The notes under the pieces were generated by a model that was not told the origin of the DNA, made no database searches, and worked only from the letters and a program-made list of their open reading frames with translations. A program made the position numbers and the translations under genes. From assembly GCA_030159075.1 (NCBI GenBank), contig BROG01000561.1, positions 310,001 through 374,000 of the forward strand: a DNA stretch of 64,000 nucleotides, read 5' to 3'. Below, one piece after another: positions 1-13,922 of the stretch (position 1 is its first letter; each line of letters starts with the position of its first letter). The stretch is from Atrina japonica. Lineage: Eukaryota > Mollusca > Bivalvia > Pterioida > Pinnidae.

Positions 1-170
1 AGTTAGTCTCCTTCAATATAAAGAGTCAGTGTGGCTTCAGGTCCAGCCGGAACCTAAGTTGATTTTGTGAGAACTGGGTACATTGTAACCAGGTTCTCTC
101 AATCATTAGAAAGTGGTCGTCACCATATGACAGAAAAAGTATTGAGTGTGACATAAAATGCAAGAAACGA
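1..170 (+). mobile_element. SINE-A fragment, cut at the left edge
   Basis: The 3' body of the SINE called 'A' here. It has GCCGGAACCTAAG, then a gtacattgtaaccaggttctc-type block, then an 'accatatga...ttgagtgtgacataaaa' tail, and lacks the tRNA-like head. It ends in an A-rich stretch just before the 37-bp array. Confidence 0.7.
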
Positions 171-227
171 ACCCCCTCCAAAAAAAATCAAATTAAATGT
201 CTTTACTAATACAGTAAGTATACATCA

Positions 228-1470
228 AATAGTGAGTCTCCACAGACAAGTGTCCTAACACTGAAATAGTAAGTCATGACAGACAAGTGTCCAAATACTG
301 AATAGTAAGTCTTTACAGACAAGTGTCTAAACACTGAAATAGTGAGTCTTTGCAGACAAGTGTCTAAACACTGAAATAGTAAGTCTTCACAGACAAGTGT
401 CCAAATACTGAATAGTGAGTCTTCACAGACAAGTGTCTAAACACTGAAATAGTGAGTCTTCACAGACAAGTGTCTAAATACTGAATAGTGAGTCTTCACA
501 GACAATTGTCTAAATACTGAATAGTGAGTCTTCACAGACAAGTGTCCAAAACACTGAAATAGTGAGTCTTCACAGACAAGTGTCTAAATACTGAATAGTG
601 AGTCTTCACAGACAAGTGTCTAGACACTGAAATAGTGAGTCTTCACAGACAAGTGTCTAAATACTGAATAGTGAGTCTTCACAGACAATTGTCTAAATAC
701 TGAATAGTGAGTCTTCACAGACAAGTGTCTAAATACTGAAATAGTGAGTCTTCACAGACAAGTGTCTAAATACTGAAATAGTGAGTCTTCACAGACAAGT
801 GTCTAAACACTGAAATAGTGAGTCTTCACAGACAACTGTTTAAACACTGAATAGTGAGTCTTCACAGACAAGTGTCTAAACACTGAAATAGTGAGTCTTC
901 ACAGACAAGTGTCTAAACACTGAAAATGAGTCACAGACAAGTCTTAAACAGACAAGTGTCTAAACACTGAAATAGTGAGTCTTCACAGACAAGTGTCTAA
1001 ACACTGAAATAGTGAGTCTTCACAGACAAGTGTCTAAACACTGAAATAGTGAGTCTTCACAGACAACTGTTTAAACACTGAAATAGTGAGTCTTCACAGA
1101 CAAGTGTCTAAACACTGAAATAGTGAGTCTTCACAGACAAGTGTCTAAACACTGAAATAGTGAGTCTTCACAGACAAGTGTCTAAACACTGAAATAGTGA
1201 GTCTTCACAGACAAGTGTCTAAACACTGAGTCTTTAGACAAGTCTTCACACTAGAAGTGTCATCTAAAAGTGTCCTGAAATAGTGAGTCTTTGCAGACAA
1301 GTGTCTAAACACTGAAATAGTGAGTCTTCACAGACAAGTGTCTAAAGACTAAAATAGTAAGTCTTCACAGACAAGTGTCTAAACACTGAAATAGTGAGTC
1401 TTTACAGACAAGTGTCTAAACACTGAAATAGTAAGTCATGACAGACAAGTGTCCAAATACTGAAATAGTG
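228..1470. repeat. Minisatellite, 37-bp unit, about 33 copies
   Basis: Head-to-tail copies of a 37-bp unit whose core is agtcttcacagacaagtgtc, followed by taaacactgaaatagtg. Copies of 36 bp lack one A, and a few are truncated (near 925-950 and 1228-1275). A single related unit occurs outside the array at about 3265-3300. Confidence 0.97.
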
Positions 1471-3401
1471 AATAAAAAGATATCGGCCAATCCATTTATC
1501 ATATTAATATATATAAACATTATTATTGTTTGGAACTTTACATTTTAGGAAAACATGGCTTTCAAGTCCTTTTTTATGTATATACATGTAGATGAACGTT
1601 TAAATTGATGGATGTTTCATCTTTCCAATATTATTGATAACCTATTCCAAATTTATTTTCAAAGAGAATTTGATTCTAAGCCAATCTATATGTACATATA
1701 AATCAACGTGTAAATATGTTGAACATCAATTAATTTTGTCAATTCATCCTGTTGTTATTTCAAAACTTTTTTGTTTTGTCAACATATGTTTCAATTTTAT
1801 ATATACATTGTACATATATGTTTGTTAAAGGAGACAACATATCTACAGTAAGTTGCACAACTTGGGTTTAATCCCATTATCTTGTTTTATGGAAATAGAA
1901 TATGTTTAAACTACATGTAAGTATGTTGAATCATCTTATTTTACATGTTTGCAAAAATTCCAATATAAATTGTAAAATCGTGTTCAATTATTTACAAATT
2001 TTAAAGTGAAAATTGAAATACAATGGACATATTTGAGACAGAGTAGTCTCACCTATGCAGGCTATTATAAAACTTACTTGTTTGATGTACTATGGCCAGT
2101 ATTAGAAGCGAATTAAGCAGTCTGCGTTTTTTTTTTTAATATAAAACATTCTAATTCTAATTTGTAAATTGGACAAATTTAAGATTTTTGATAAAAAAAA
2201 TAATACACTGTAATACGTTTCAAACGACTAAAAAAAGTTTTGGGTTGGAGCATTTTATGTACTGTAAGTCGTTCATATCACACCCAACAAAACATTTATT
2301 TTAGGACTCGTGCAGTAGTCGGGGCATATCATTAGATTTGTAGATGTAGATACTAAAGAACAAAAACATTCAGAAAGATAAGTTTTGACCTCTTTAGTCT
2401 TATCAATTGTCCCCTAGCGGGCCGGCCTCTCAGTTTCTTTCCCTACATCCAGTAGATTTCATGAAAAGACATAATTTTACACTTAAGAAAAACAAACATA
2501 TCATTTACATCTATATAGCTGTCATGTAAAATTGTTTTTACTTCATACCATTTTCTGTTTACAACAAGCACGATTCTCTATCTACATGTATAACACTCCA
2601 CAGGGACTTGAATGTTTTATTTTCTTATTTAATTTTTTAGACCTCACCAGATTCCAGGTGGGAAACTATAGACACACATGTATAGGTTTGCATTATGTTG
2701 GTCCTTCCACAATATAATAAGGTTATAATATTGTCATTTTCTTGCCTTCACTCTTTATATTTGATATATATCCTACATGTAGGTACTTGTACATGGCAAG
2801 ATGTGTTTAATTCATTTAAGCCCCTGAAACCACATTTAGAATAACCCATTTATATTCATGGAAAATTCCACTGTCAGAAATCAGGGGTATATGAGCCAAA
2901 AAAAAAACAAATTTGACAATAATTGAATTTGCAATAATAACTCAAAAAATTACCCTATTTTGTGAAAGTACACTGAAGTCTATATTATTAATTGATATTG
3001 GTGAGTATTACTTTGATTTTAGGGGTGAACAAGTTAAACACTATACTCCTACAAGCAGAGTTTCCAGAGTTATTGCCCTTTTTAATACACTCATTTTATC
3101 AGCCCACACTGTTTATGACATACAATTTCACAGTCAGTAGGAGACTGTTTTTCTGAGGTTGCCTTGTGTTTTAAATTAATTTATTTGTTTGTTTTTATTT
3201 TGTTTCTATTACCAGTATTCAAACTTATTAAAAAGATCATTTTTGGTGCTTTGCTTTAAAATTACAGACAAGTGTCTCACAGAAATACTGTAAAAGTACA
3301 AAATCTTAACACAGAATTAGTTTGGTTATAAAAATTTAATAGATGCATCATTTTCTTATTATTAAAGTCTTGTAAATTATAAATATATTTTCATCAAACC
3401 A
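1471..3401. other. AT-rich spacer, no gene seen
   Basis: No coding frame resembling a protein. It holds one lone relative of the 37-bp unit (3265-3300) and, near 2818-3045, a weak resemblance to the 'aactcattaa' palindromic repeat. It could be intergenic or the first intron of the kinesin gene. Confidence 0.5.
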
Positions 3402-3720
3402 GCATCCCACAATGACATACACGTACATGTAGATAGCGCTACAGGGTGCTGCATCCCACAATGACTTAAATGTAGATAGCGCTACAGGGTGCTGCATCCC
3501 ACAATGACTTAAATGTAGATAGCGCTACAGGGTGCTGCATCCCACAATGACTTAAATGTAGATAGCGCTACAGGGTGCTGCATCCCACAATGACTTAAAT
3601 GTACCAGATTAAATGTAGCTACAGGGTGCTGCATCCCACAATGACTTAAATGTAGATAGCGCTACAGGGTGCTGCATCCCACAATGACTTAAATGTAGAT
3701 AGCGCTACAGGGTGCTGCAT
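3402..3720. repeat. Minisatellite, 43-bp unit, about 7 copies
   Basis: Near-identical copies containing gcatcccacaatgacttaaa and gatagcgctacagggtgct. One copy is disrupted around 3601-3625. Homogeneity suggests recent expansion. Confidence 0.96.
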
Positions 3721-4489
3721 CAAAGATAGAGAAATAGGTGACAATTAACATACATTGTTTCTGCATTTTTTTGTGTGTGTAATAATGGTAGGATGAAAAT
3801 CTCTCTCTCATGTGAATGTTGTAGATGTTTTTGTTGTCAAGATATAAAATTCCAAGAATTACAAATGTATATATCATCCTATGTTTATTTGTACATGTAA
3901 GAGTCAAAAGGTATAATAGCAGTTTTCAATTAAAATGTTTGAAAAGTCTTTTTCCTCTAAACTAAAACATGAAAAGACTAAAAAAAATTTTAAATGTGAA
4001 AAGACACAAGTTTAAAAAAAATGGTTTTAATGTGAAATATTTACAGGTAACAAATTAAAACAAATCAAGCGATATTTTGTAATCAGTTTGGATTTTTTGT
4101 CCAGTATTCAAACACATTTCTAACCATTTATCTGATTTATTTCTAAACATACATTTTGATAAACGAAGAGGTCTAGATAATCAAATAGATATTACTGTTG
4201 ATTTTTTTATGATTTATGATGTGATTTACTTAATGTACGTGTTTACGGACAAATAAATTGTTAAATTATGTCGCAACTCTGTAACTTCACATGAATACCT
4301 GTCTTAGTCATCCAAATGTTGGGTTCACAGTTGTTAAGTGAAATAAACAAGATTAAGGACAGAAATGTACATGTAAACACAACTTTGACACAACATTATT
4401 AGTATATATCTAAATCAAGCCAATTTTCTAAATTGTTACTCCCCTATCTCTGTCCGTTTGTCTCTCTGTCTGTCTCTTTTCCCTCTCTG

Positions 4490-4529
4490 TCTCTATTTAT
4501 CTATCTATCTTTCTTTCTATCTATCTATC

Positions 4530-4560
<31 letters not shown>

Positions 4561-4622
4561 CTATCTGTCTATCTATCTATCTATCTATTTATCTGTCAAT
4601 ATCCATTCATCTATCTATCAAT
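4490..4622. repeat. (CTAT)n microsatellite
   Basis: A tetranucleotide run of ctat with ttat and tgtc variants, preceded by a CT-rich tract. The open frame over it (serine/isoleucine/tyrosine/leucine repeats) is a repeat artefact. Confidence 0.97.
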
Positions 4623-4825
4623 CGATTTCATGTTTAGTTAATTCAAGAACAGTATAATACATGACCGATATATTTATACGATTTTGATCGATCATTGCAG
4701 TCATCCATTGTCTTGTTTGAAAACACAGGGAACTTTCCCTTAAAAGATATTGTAATTGATGTTGGAGTATTGACTGCAATGTACAAATATACATGTGTAC
4801 ATATAGATGAGTATCTGTTTGTACA

Positions 4826-4940
4826 GTGAAACTTGTATATAACAATCTCCTTAGGGACACAAAAAAACCAGTCTTTATAGGGAGGTGGTCTTTATATAGA
4901 GGTTGATTTGTGTACAAATGTTACTATTGGGGACAGCAAT
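4826..4940 (-). mobile_element. MITE-like 'CAGTAAAACCT' element, fragment
   Basis: The reverse complement matches the element at 25037-25213: cagtgaaacttgtatataac at one end, then 'agggaggtggtctttatata' and 'ttgtgtacaaatgttactattggggacagcaa' type sequence. Confidence 0.7.
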
Positions 4941-7900
4941 ATATATATATATATATATTTCTATGTCAGTATGAACATTTACAGTCAGGGGTGTACCAGC
5001 AGGCTTGTTTGACAATTTCTTGTAGAGAGTTTTTTGTAACTGTTCCAGTGATTTTTGTCTGTACTTCAAACTTTGTCATGCTAAAATAACACCCCCTTAA
5101 AGAAGTGATTAAATCCACAACCATCATCTCACTGATATGAGAACATTTGTATTTTCTGCACTACGCTATATCCATTTGGATCTAAATTCATGTCATTTGA
5201 GAGTGAACCACTCAGTTAAGTGGCTAGGTGGCACAGTTTACTTTTATCATTATTGTCCGATTCACACAACTTGGCGTGGCAAGGTAACTTCCGATTCAAC
5301 TAACTATCGTTTATGACAGGCCTAACAGGAAATATGTTTTTTTTTAACAATTGGATAATTTGTGCATACTGTGACAAGTAGGAATGTTTTGATTTTACTA
5401 TAATTTCCATGTACTTGTAAATGATACACAATGAAGTCACTCTGGAAAACTGAATGTACATGTTGGTGTTGTAAACTAGATGGTAGTAAGTTTTATCACT
5501 GTGCTACCTGACCCAAAATAACACCACAGAACATGTGAATCATTTAGGAACATAGGGCCCACATGTAGGTGGTCCAAGGTTTTCGTCATATTTGTATACT
5601 GTCCAAATTTAAGACACCCACTAGGTGGCTCATGGTTAAGTCTACAACAATAAGTGGTCACTGTAATGTGGTAATATAACTATATCACTTACAAGATTCT
5701 ATATACCATGCATTTTTAACAACTTTTTCACATTGAACTATTCTTATGTTAATTGTAAGTGTGACTTTGTTTGAATTCACTGTTTGATTTACATGTGGAT
5801 TAAGGTATTACATTTTATTGTGCTTTTTGATCACAAGTTTAAATACTTGTATAATTTTAAATTTCTTTTTACAAAGGCAGAGAGGCAATAAAATCACTAC
5901 AAATTACAGTCCTTTCCAAAGGTTATATCAATTATGTGGCTTCACCTCTCATTTAGCAATTAAATCATCAATTTTAAATAAAAGTCGGTAGATCATACTT
6001 GTTGGAACAAATCAATTTTATTCGTTTGGGGTTCAAGTCACATTCTCATTACATAGGACCTTCATATGCTGATTGTTAGAAGTCATTTATCTTTTCACAA
6101 AATTCCCTTGCATTTTACAGTTTGCATACATATATGCAAATATTGCTCTAAGTAATTGACCACAGAATCTTATATCCTACAAGGTATATTGATTACGGTG
6201 AAAATTGGAAGGAAAAAGAATTATGTTGGATCTATTTCTATGTACAGGATGGCATTAAGTGCATATGCACCAAATCAAATAAATTGACTCAATCAAGAGT
6301 TTAATTTAGAATCATAAGATGAGGACCCGGGTAACAAAGACCAAGGTAAACTTTTGAATTTCAACTTGGGTGTTCTAAAAAATACCCATGTATTTTGCAG
6401 GGCCACTGTATGTTACTTACTATAAATTCATTAAATTTTTTGGAATTTTATATCAAGGTTTACAAAATTGACCTTACATATAAAATCACTACATGTACAT
6501 GTATCTGCTACAAACACATTGCAGATTGGGTTTGTCCAGTGCTTAAATGTTGGTCTTTCATGAGAGTGGTTTCTCAAGATAGATTCCATTGTATCTTGAG
6601 GCTCCCTAGATGCGGATATCTTGAAGAACGTATTTGGTAGGCCTACTTATATAAACTACCGGTAGATTTGAACCAGGATATTTCAGTTTGTGATTCAAGT
6701 GTTGTACCACTGAACCACCATGTTTGTTCTTACTGTATTTGTACATGTACAATACAGTGTTATGATTTTATGAACAAATACAAGTTTCCCATTAGATGTA
6801 CTTTTAATGTAAAATTGTCCATTTTGAAATTATTCACCTATTGTATATTTTTTGACAATTTAATTTTTTTTATCCTTTTAGAGTTTTATCCAAGTAGTTT
6901 CTTCTCATAATCATGAATTGTACTGCAATACTAAATTTTCAAAGTAGAACATATTTGCTTCACATATACAAGTATATGCAGTTATTTACTTAGAATAAAG
7001 AATGAAATGGTGTTGCAAAATTCACCAAGCAAGAATGAACGTATGTGACTTCTTAATCAACAACCAGGTTCAAATAAAAATGTCATGAAGTCAATCTGTA
7101 TATACATGTATTTTAGATATTTACATGTAGTTGTTGAAAATTTTAAGAAAATAGATTGAAAAATGAAGTTTCTGAAAACTATTTCAAAAAGATTTTTTTA
7201 TACAGAAAGTAATGGGAAAATGACATTTCTTCATAAACTTATGGCATGACACTGTACATGGGATATTGTTTTCTGTTTCAGTGCCTATAAGTTTACCTGG
7301 TATTTCGATAGTCATAAACTTCTGATATGTCACTATTGATAGCACCATTTAAAGTCTAAATTCATCAAAAGCTAAGATAGTCATCTTTTTTACAGTGCTA
7401 ACTCTTAGCCATTTTTTGTCATGGATTTATATATTTTTTTTTGGCCATGTATAAAAGGCTACCACTTTCTCTTTCAAAAGTATACATCCGATCTATTTTA
7501 AATTGTAGCTTAACTGCTGAAGTGTAAGTGACAGAAACATTCATCTTTAACATTTGTAATGGCCTGTTATTTATTTCAAGACTGTAACTTTGGTATTTTG
7601 TCTATAATATTTACAGAACACCTCTTCTAGTTTCATGACGATAAAATTGTTACATGTATTTAAAATGATTTATATATATATATATATAGACTATCAGTAA
7701 CAAAGTTTTAAAATGAAAATCTGGTACATGTATACAAAAAATGTGGGTTTGATGTATTGAGTTGGCACTGAAAATCCAACATTAACAATTGATATCTATA
7801 TGTATTTTGTATCGTGCAATATACATTTGTAGCATAGATAAAAGATATATATTTCATTGTGTACATTGCATATTACCTTTGTAAATCCCTTTAATTCTCC

Positions 7901-9055
7901 AGGCTTTGATACCTCTCCAAAGGTAACTTGTACACCTGTTGTTCACAGAAATATTTTTGTTCGTGATTCTAAGCCTGTTTCAATGATTATTCTGTCTGTA
8001 TTGTGATAGCACAGTTGGCGGTGCTACAGAAATTTAGACCAATATTTGTGCTGTTTTTATTATTTTTTGTACAACAAAAAGTAAAGGATATTATATATTT
8101 GCTTTAGACTTGAACATGTAACTTGATTTATTGTCAAGCATTGAAATGTTTGTAACTGCTGAATCACAAAAAAATATCCTCATACAACAATGTTGAACCC
8201 ATGTCTTCTAGAAGAATCCAAATAACTGTAGAAATTTTATGCCAACAAGTTAGTAGGGCTGGGGGTGGTGGTACATGCCCTATTTTTTATAGGTCAGTTT
8301 TGGATATTTTATGGGATAAAATACATTTTTTTAAGGGACAAATGGGATATAATTTCTGGGACACTATCAGGGACAATGACTGTATGTACAGGGTACAGCA
8401 CCATAAAACTTGAGAATTTACTCAAGTTTGAGAATCTTCTCAACTCAGCCTGCTCAGCCAATCAGATTTCAGGATTATCTAAAGTTCAGTAAAATTTGTA
8501 CTTGTAACTACATTAATTCTAAAGTTTTATGTTGTCAGGCCCTGGTAACAGATAGTTGAAATAGAAAGTCCTTTATTTAGTTTACAAATTTAAAACTGTC
8601 TTGGCATTTATTAATATATTCATGAGTGCATTATATGATACAAATAAATAACTTATATAACAATATTGAACACATCGTGTGACAGAATTTCCTGCAGTGT
8701 AGGCATGTTTGTGCCTCCAAGAAAGATGCGGAGGGGGAGGGGTCATATTGTATTTGGTCTCTCTGTCCGCAATTTATCCTTCATTCTAACTCTGAAACTG
8801 GTCACATAATGTCTGTCTTGTTTATCATAATATATGTAAGTGATAATAAATGAATGAGATATTCAACTAAAATCAAATGCATCAGAGCAGATATCAGGGT
8901 ATGGGTAGGAAACACATAAACATATCAACTTGGTGTTCCTGTTTGAATATGGCTGTGCTTTAGGGAAGTTAAAATTTCATAAGCATGTGGTTCAAATGTT
9001 GAAATTTTCATCTCTTTTAAATCTGCCATTTATTTATTTATTATTTTGATTTCTT
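4941..9055. other. Long AT-rich stretch without recognised gene
   Basis: About 4 kb of AT-rich DNA with no frame resembling a known protein. It includes a worn end of the CAGTGGAACC element near 6510-6596 (ggtttctcaagatagattcc) and a short TA run near 7670-7690. It is either intergenic or the kinesin's first intron. Confidence 0.5.
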
Positions 9056-9298
9056 GGAGCCTCTGTGGGGGAGTGGTTAGAACACCATGGCTGCTTTAAA
9101 CAACGTATTCTCTCACCCGACTGGAACCTAAGATTAATTTGTGAGAATGTTGCCAGTTTACTGTCTTTTGGGAGGCCAATGGTGATCCTTGAGCAGACTG
9201 TAACTGGGTTCTCTACTGCATTTAAAACTGTTTGCCACCATGCATATAAGTGATAAATGGTTGTATTTAGTGTATAATGCCATTTAAAGAAACAAACC
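9056..9298 (+). mobile_element. SINE-A copy, diverged
   Basis: A tRNA-like head, gcctctgtgggggagtggtt, is followed by ctggaacctaag, tttgtgagaatgttgccagt, the ctgtaactgggttctct block and a tail near cactgcatataag. Box B is decayed. Several small deletions suggest an old insertion. Confidence 0.8.
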
Positions 9299-9789
9299 TA
9301 AAGTTCCTTTATAATGATAGCACAGGGGTGAAAAAATAATATATCAAATCATTTATCCATGAGGCAGTGTATTACTTGTATTCCCATAGATTTTAGGATA
9401 CATTTACATGTATTAATATCAATGTATTTGTTTGATCTGGTAGGGTGATGTATTGTACATAGGCCTAATACTTGAGACAGATTTTGCTTTTGTAAATTCA
9501 CCTCAGGTTCATTTAATGTGAAATTGACGCGGTGCATACCGTTGTTTGTCCTGATTCTGTAAGGGACAGCATATACTTAAATCTATCTTAATCTTCTTTT
9601 CTAACAAAGGTCAAGCATTTAATCTTATTTTCATATTTCTTATACTATGGAACACTTCTGGGATATAAATGTTTATATATACAAGTCAACCGGATACATA
9701 TAAATTCTATCCAGTTAACAGGCCTTAGCACACACACACAGAGGGGAACATATCATTCTGGTCAGTGGTGGCACGTTTTTGTTGATATA

Positions 9790-11011
9790 CAGTGGTTAAA
9801 TCCATATAACCTGGCGGGATGGAGTTACAGTGGTTAAATCCATATAACCTGGCGGGATGGAGTTACAGTAGTTAAATCCATGGCGGGATGGACAGTAGTT
9901 AAATCCATATAACCTGGCGGGATGGAGTTAAAGTAGTTAAATCCATATAACCTGGCGGGATGGAGTTACAGTAGTTACCATATAACCTGGTGGAGTTACA
10001 GTAGTTAAATCCATATAACCTGGCGGGATGGCAGTAGTTATGGCGGGATGGAGTTACAGTAGTTAAATCCATATAACCTGGCGGGATGGAGTTACAGTAG
10101 TTAAAATCCATATAACCTGGCGGGATGGAGTTACAGTAGTTAAATCCATAAACCTGGCGGGATGGAGTTACATATTAAATCCATATAACCTGGCGGGATG
10201 GAGTTACAGTAGTTAAATCATATAACCTGGCGGGATGGAGTTACAGTAGTTAAATCCATATAACCTGGCGGGATGGAGTTACAGTGGTTAAATCCATATA
10301 ACCTGGCTGGGTGGAGTTACAGTGGTTAAATCCATATAACCTGGCGGGGTGGAGTTACAGTGGTTAAATCCATATAACCTGGCGGGATGGAGTTACAGTG
10401 GCGGGATGGAGTTACAGTAGTTAAATCCATATAACCTGGCGGGATGGAGTTACAGTAGTTAAATCCATATAACCTGGCGGGATGGAGTTACAGTTAAATC
10501 CATATAACCTGGCGGGATGGAGTTACAGTATAAATCCATATAACCTGGCGGGATGGAGTTACAGTAGTTAAATCAATATAACCTGGCGGGATGGAGTTAC
10601 AGTGGTTAAATCCATATAACCTGGCGGGATGGAGTTACAGTAGTTAAATCCATATAACCTGGCGGGATGGAGTTACAGTAGTTAAATCCATATAACCTGG
10701 CGGGATGGAGTTACAGTAGTTAAATCCATATAACCTGGCGGGATGGAGTTACAGTGGTTAAATCCATATAACCTGGCTGGGTGGAGTTACAGTAGTTAAA
10801 TCCATATAACCTGGCGGGATGGAGTTACAGTAGTTAAATCCATATAACCTGGCGGGATGGAGTTACATAAATCCATATAACCTGGCGGGATGGAGTTACA
10901 GTAGTTAAATCCATATAACCTGGCGGGATGGAGTTACAGTGGTTAAATCCATATAACCTGGCTGGGTGGAGTTACAGTAGTTAAATCCATATAACCTGGC
11001 GGGATGGAGTT
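9790..11011. repeat. Minisatellite, 38-bp unit, about 31 copies
   Basis: Unit core: aatccatataacctggcggg followed by atggagttacagtagtta. Many copies are exact; some are truncated (near 9880, 9975, 10035 and 10400), and a ctgggtgg variant recurs with regular spacing, suggesting higher-order duplication. The last unit runs into tttgtgaaccctctcttgac, sequence that also follows a related motif in an inverted dispersed copy at 15050-15120. Confidence 0.97.
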
Positions 11012-11240
11012 TTGTGAACCCTCTCTTGACCTGGATGAATTTAAATTTTAAGTGATATATTAAAATTACACTGGCAAGGGTAATCATTCCAGTTTGTCAT
11101 CTTACTATGGTTATCCAGTTGATAATAAAATGCTTTCCCTGTGAAGCTTGTCATGACTGAAAAGTGACTAAAATTGACCAAAACTATGATAATCAAAAGG
11201 TTACTCTGCCCCGCCAAGCTGACGTGAATCAGACAATAGA
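11012..11240 (+). mobile_element. Dispersed repeat flank of the 38-bp array
   Basis: Reads tttgtgaaccctctcttgac, ctggatgaatttaaatttta, and on to a 'ccaaaaggttactctgccccg' end. A diverged second copy lies at 12862-13092 (cctggatgaatttaaatttt ... aaaggatactatgccccgtc). The family is not one I can name. Confidence 0.7.
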
Positions 11241-11639
11241 ATGTGGAATAAAATGATACCATTTGAATCAGTATTGCCATTTTTTTTTCTTTTTAATGTT
11301 TCAAAAGTCCCCAGAAGACCTTTGACCCCTGAGAGGGATCCTTAACCAATCACACTTTGCTAAAAAGCCAGAGTTTCTGTTTAAAGTATGTTGTTGTTGT
11401 TGCTTTTTTAGTTTTCCTCGTTCTTGAGCAAGATCATGTTGTACACGTGTAGATACCGGTAGATTGTAGATTGTGAGTGTCTTTCTAATCTGTCTTAGAT
11501 TTAACCATTGCCATTATTTCTGAAATTACAAAATGAATGTATTATGAAACTAAAACCAAAACAACAGTGAAGTATTCGAAGGACACATTATTGATGATGG
11601 TATTGTCAATCTGGCTTTTTTGACATTTTCCCTTGTATC

Positions 11640-11995
11640 GTGAAGTTGGATATTTTGGCCACTTTGGTGTTATTTTTTGGCCAGTTAAATTTTGGCCAAA
11701 TATGTTTAAATCATGTTTAAATTTGGCCTACCATCAGATCTTGATGGTGTTTGAAATGTCAATATTAAAAAGTACCGGTAGAATATTTAGAATTGATGTG
11801 TCACATGGTACTTAATTAAGATTAACGTCCACACAGTGTTATTATAAAAAAACCCTTGTTTATCTATAAAACACTGAAATATTATTAAAGTGTGGATAGA
11901 AACATTGTGTATATGTTTTGGACGGTTTAATTTTGGCCATTTTGATAGGGTGGCCAAATAAGCCAAAATTAAACAATGGCCAAAATACCATTGAG
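11640..11995. mobile_element. Palindromic 'TTGGCC' element (MITE-like)
   Basis: The left side has tattttggccactttggtg and ccagttaaattttggcc; the right side has their inverse (ggccaaataagccaaaatta and ggccaaaatacca). Inverted ends of about 40 bp enclose an AT-rich centre. A short open frame across it is not kinesin. Confidence 0.55.
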
Positions 11996-12861
11996 CATTT
12001 TTATATGATTATTATGATTATTATTTTTATTTAGATCATGATTCATACTATTTATATATTTTGAACTTTTAATCCTAAGCATATTAAAGTCTAAATTCAT
12101 TAGAATACATGCAATTATTCTTATGCTCAACATTTAATTATGTTGTCTGCCACTTTGTCATATTGATTTTGAGACACTCCCTGACAGTCACTGTTAAACT
12201 GTCACTAGATGTCACCCTTAAACTGCTTCCTTTTTGTTTCTAATTAATTCTAATAAAAGTACTTAGTAAGTAGTCATCACATTTTTTGGCTGGATGTAAA
12301 ATTACATTAAAACAAATAAAAACATTGAAATTCTTTTTTAACTTTATAAAACCAAGTGACTATGATTTTTTTATTTAACTTTACAGCAACTGAAATCTTG
12401 TATATGTATATATTTTTATACATCTTAGTCTAATTGTCCAATACAAAAGCTATTTCTATAAGTCAGTATGACCGGACATTGTATTACATAGATCACAGTC
12501 AAGGTACATGTAAGTGAACAATTCATGTACACATATATAGTAAATCCAATACAAACAGGTGGGGTAGAGTTCCAGGCCTTTTTCTGTCAATTTTGGGAAA
12601 TTGCCATTGGCAACACAATTGGGAATTTGAACAAGAATTTGTGTCATATTGGGAAAAATTGTGTGCACACATGGGAATTGGAATTTAATGGAATCTCTTT
12701 TTTAAATGCATTTCCCCTTTCATTAATTTGTTTATCAGATGGTCATGACCTCAACATTAATTGGGAAATTTTTTCATCAAATTGGGAAAAAATAAATGCA
12801 TTTAGTGTTGTGTATAGGGCTGAATTTCAAATTTTGGTCCTGTGGAAACTATACAAAAAGG

Positions 12862-13092
12862 CCTGGTCTCGTAAACCCTGATTTTTTTTACCTGGATGAA
12901 TTTAAATTTTAGGTAGTAAAGCATACCAGCGTTAGAATTACATTGATAAGAGTAATCGTTTCTACTTGCCACCATACTTATAATATGTTTGTGCGAGTAT
13001 CCAGTGAGGAATAAAACAATTTTCTTGTCACATCTGAAAAATGAGTAGTATCATCTGTATCATAACCAAAAGGATACTATGCCCCGTCATTC
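12862..13092 (+). mobile_element. Second copy of the 'cctggatgaatttaaattt' repeat
   Basis: Matches 11012-11240 over cctggatgaatttaaatttt, an 'attaca..gataagagtaatcg' stretch and 'aaccaaaaggatactatgcc'. Diverged by numerous substitutions. Confidence 0.65.
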
Positions 13093-13740
13093 TACGTATG
13101 TACATCAACATATATGTACTGACAACAGGTTTCATGCAATTAAGTTGATTTTATGAGTCTGGGAGTTCATAGAGTGTTTTAAGAACTTTATGAGCATATA
13201 TAAAATACGGGTCCACTCCTTTCAGTAAAATTCATTTCAGCTTTTATGAGTTTTCCATTGTATTACATACATATATACCAGTATTAGAATACATATTTGT
13301 GAAAACAATATTCACAATAGTCGTAGTTCAGTGAAGCTAATTTATGTAGTATAGGGTGAATTAAATGAATGTACATATTGTCACTCAACTTTGCCCTTTC
13401 CGCTAATACCAGTCACTGGTTAAGATTTTTTGTTTGTCTTGGTACACTGTTCCTGTCACACAATTAAGAAAAGTGTAGTCTTAGTAAGTAAACAAAGTTA
13501 TTGATAGGATGTAAACAACATTGAAATAACATCTCTTTACTTGTGTATGTTGATTCTTTTGACCAAGTATGGCAATGGCTGAGAAACTGTGGAGCAGTTT
13601 AAAATTGACATGAAGTTCAAAAGTTATGTAATATTTTACTACCGGCCAAAATGTTTGTTGTTTGTTTTAAAGAACTGTTACCTAGTATTTATCCTGTATC
13701 TCATTGTATATATACAGCATATCATGTGTTACTATTATGT

Positions 13741-13775
13741 CAAGGGACGTTAAACAACAATACAACAACAACAAC
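13741..13775 (+). mobile_element. SINE 3' tail remnant
   Basis: Contains gggacgttaaacaacaatac, then (aac)n. The gggacgttaaac ending is the tail shared by the SINE-B copies (compare 52593-52612). Only the tail remains. Confidence 0.5.
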
Positions 13776-13785
13776 CATATACAAT

Positions 13786-13922
13786 TATTGACTTTAGTAT
13801 CGGGTGACATAAGGATTTATCAGTCCAAAGAAGCATGATTTGACAGAGGACAAGCTGAGGTCAATACCATAATTTTTTATAATGATAATTCCTTATGTCA
13901 CCCGAAACTAAAGTCAGTAATT
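13786..13922. mobile_element. Palindromic element with about 35-bp inverted ends
   Basis: Left end ttgactttagtatcgggtga, cataaggat; right end the inverse, atccttatgtcacccgaaac, taaagtcagtaa. About 65 bp of non-palindromic DNA lies between. A MITE-like hairpin former. Confidence 0.75.

Noticed and set aside
228..1470. CRISPR-like regular repeats
   Set aside because: The repeats are contiguous with no unique spacers, and this is a eukaryotic intron-containing genome.
11633..11815. Candidate first kinesin exon (frame with AYHQILM before gtgttt)
   Set aside because: It lies in a palindromic repeat, the preceding residues are unlike KIF19, and the donor is weak.
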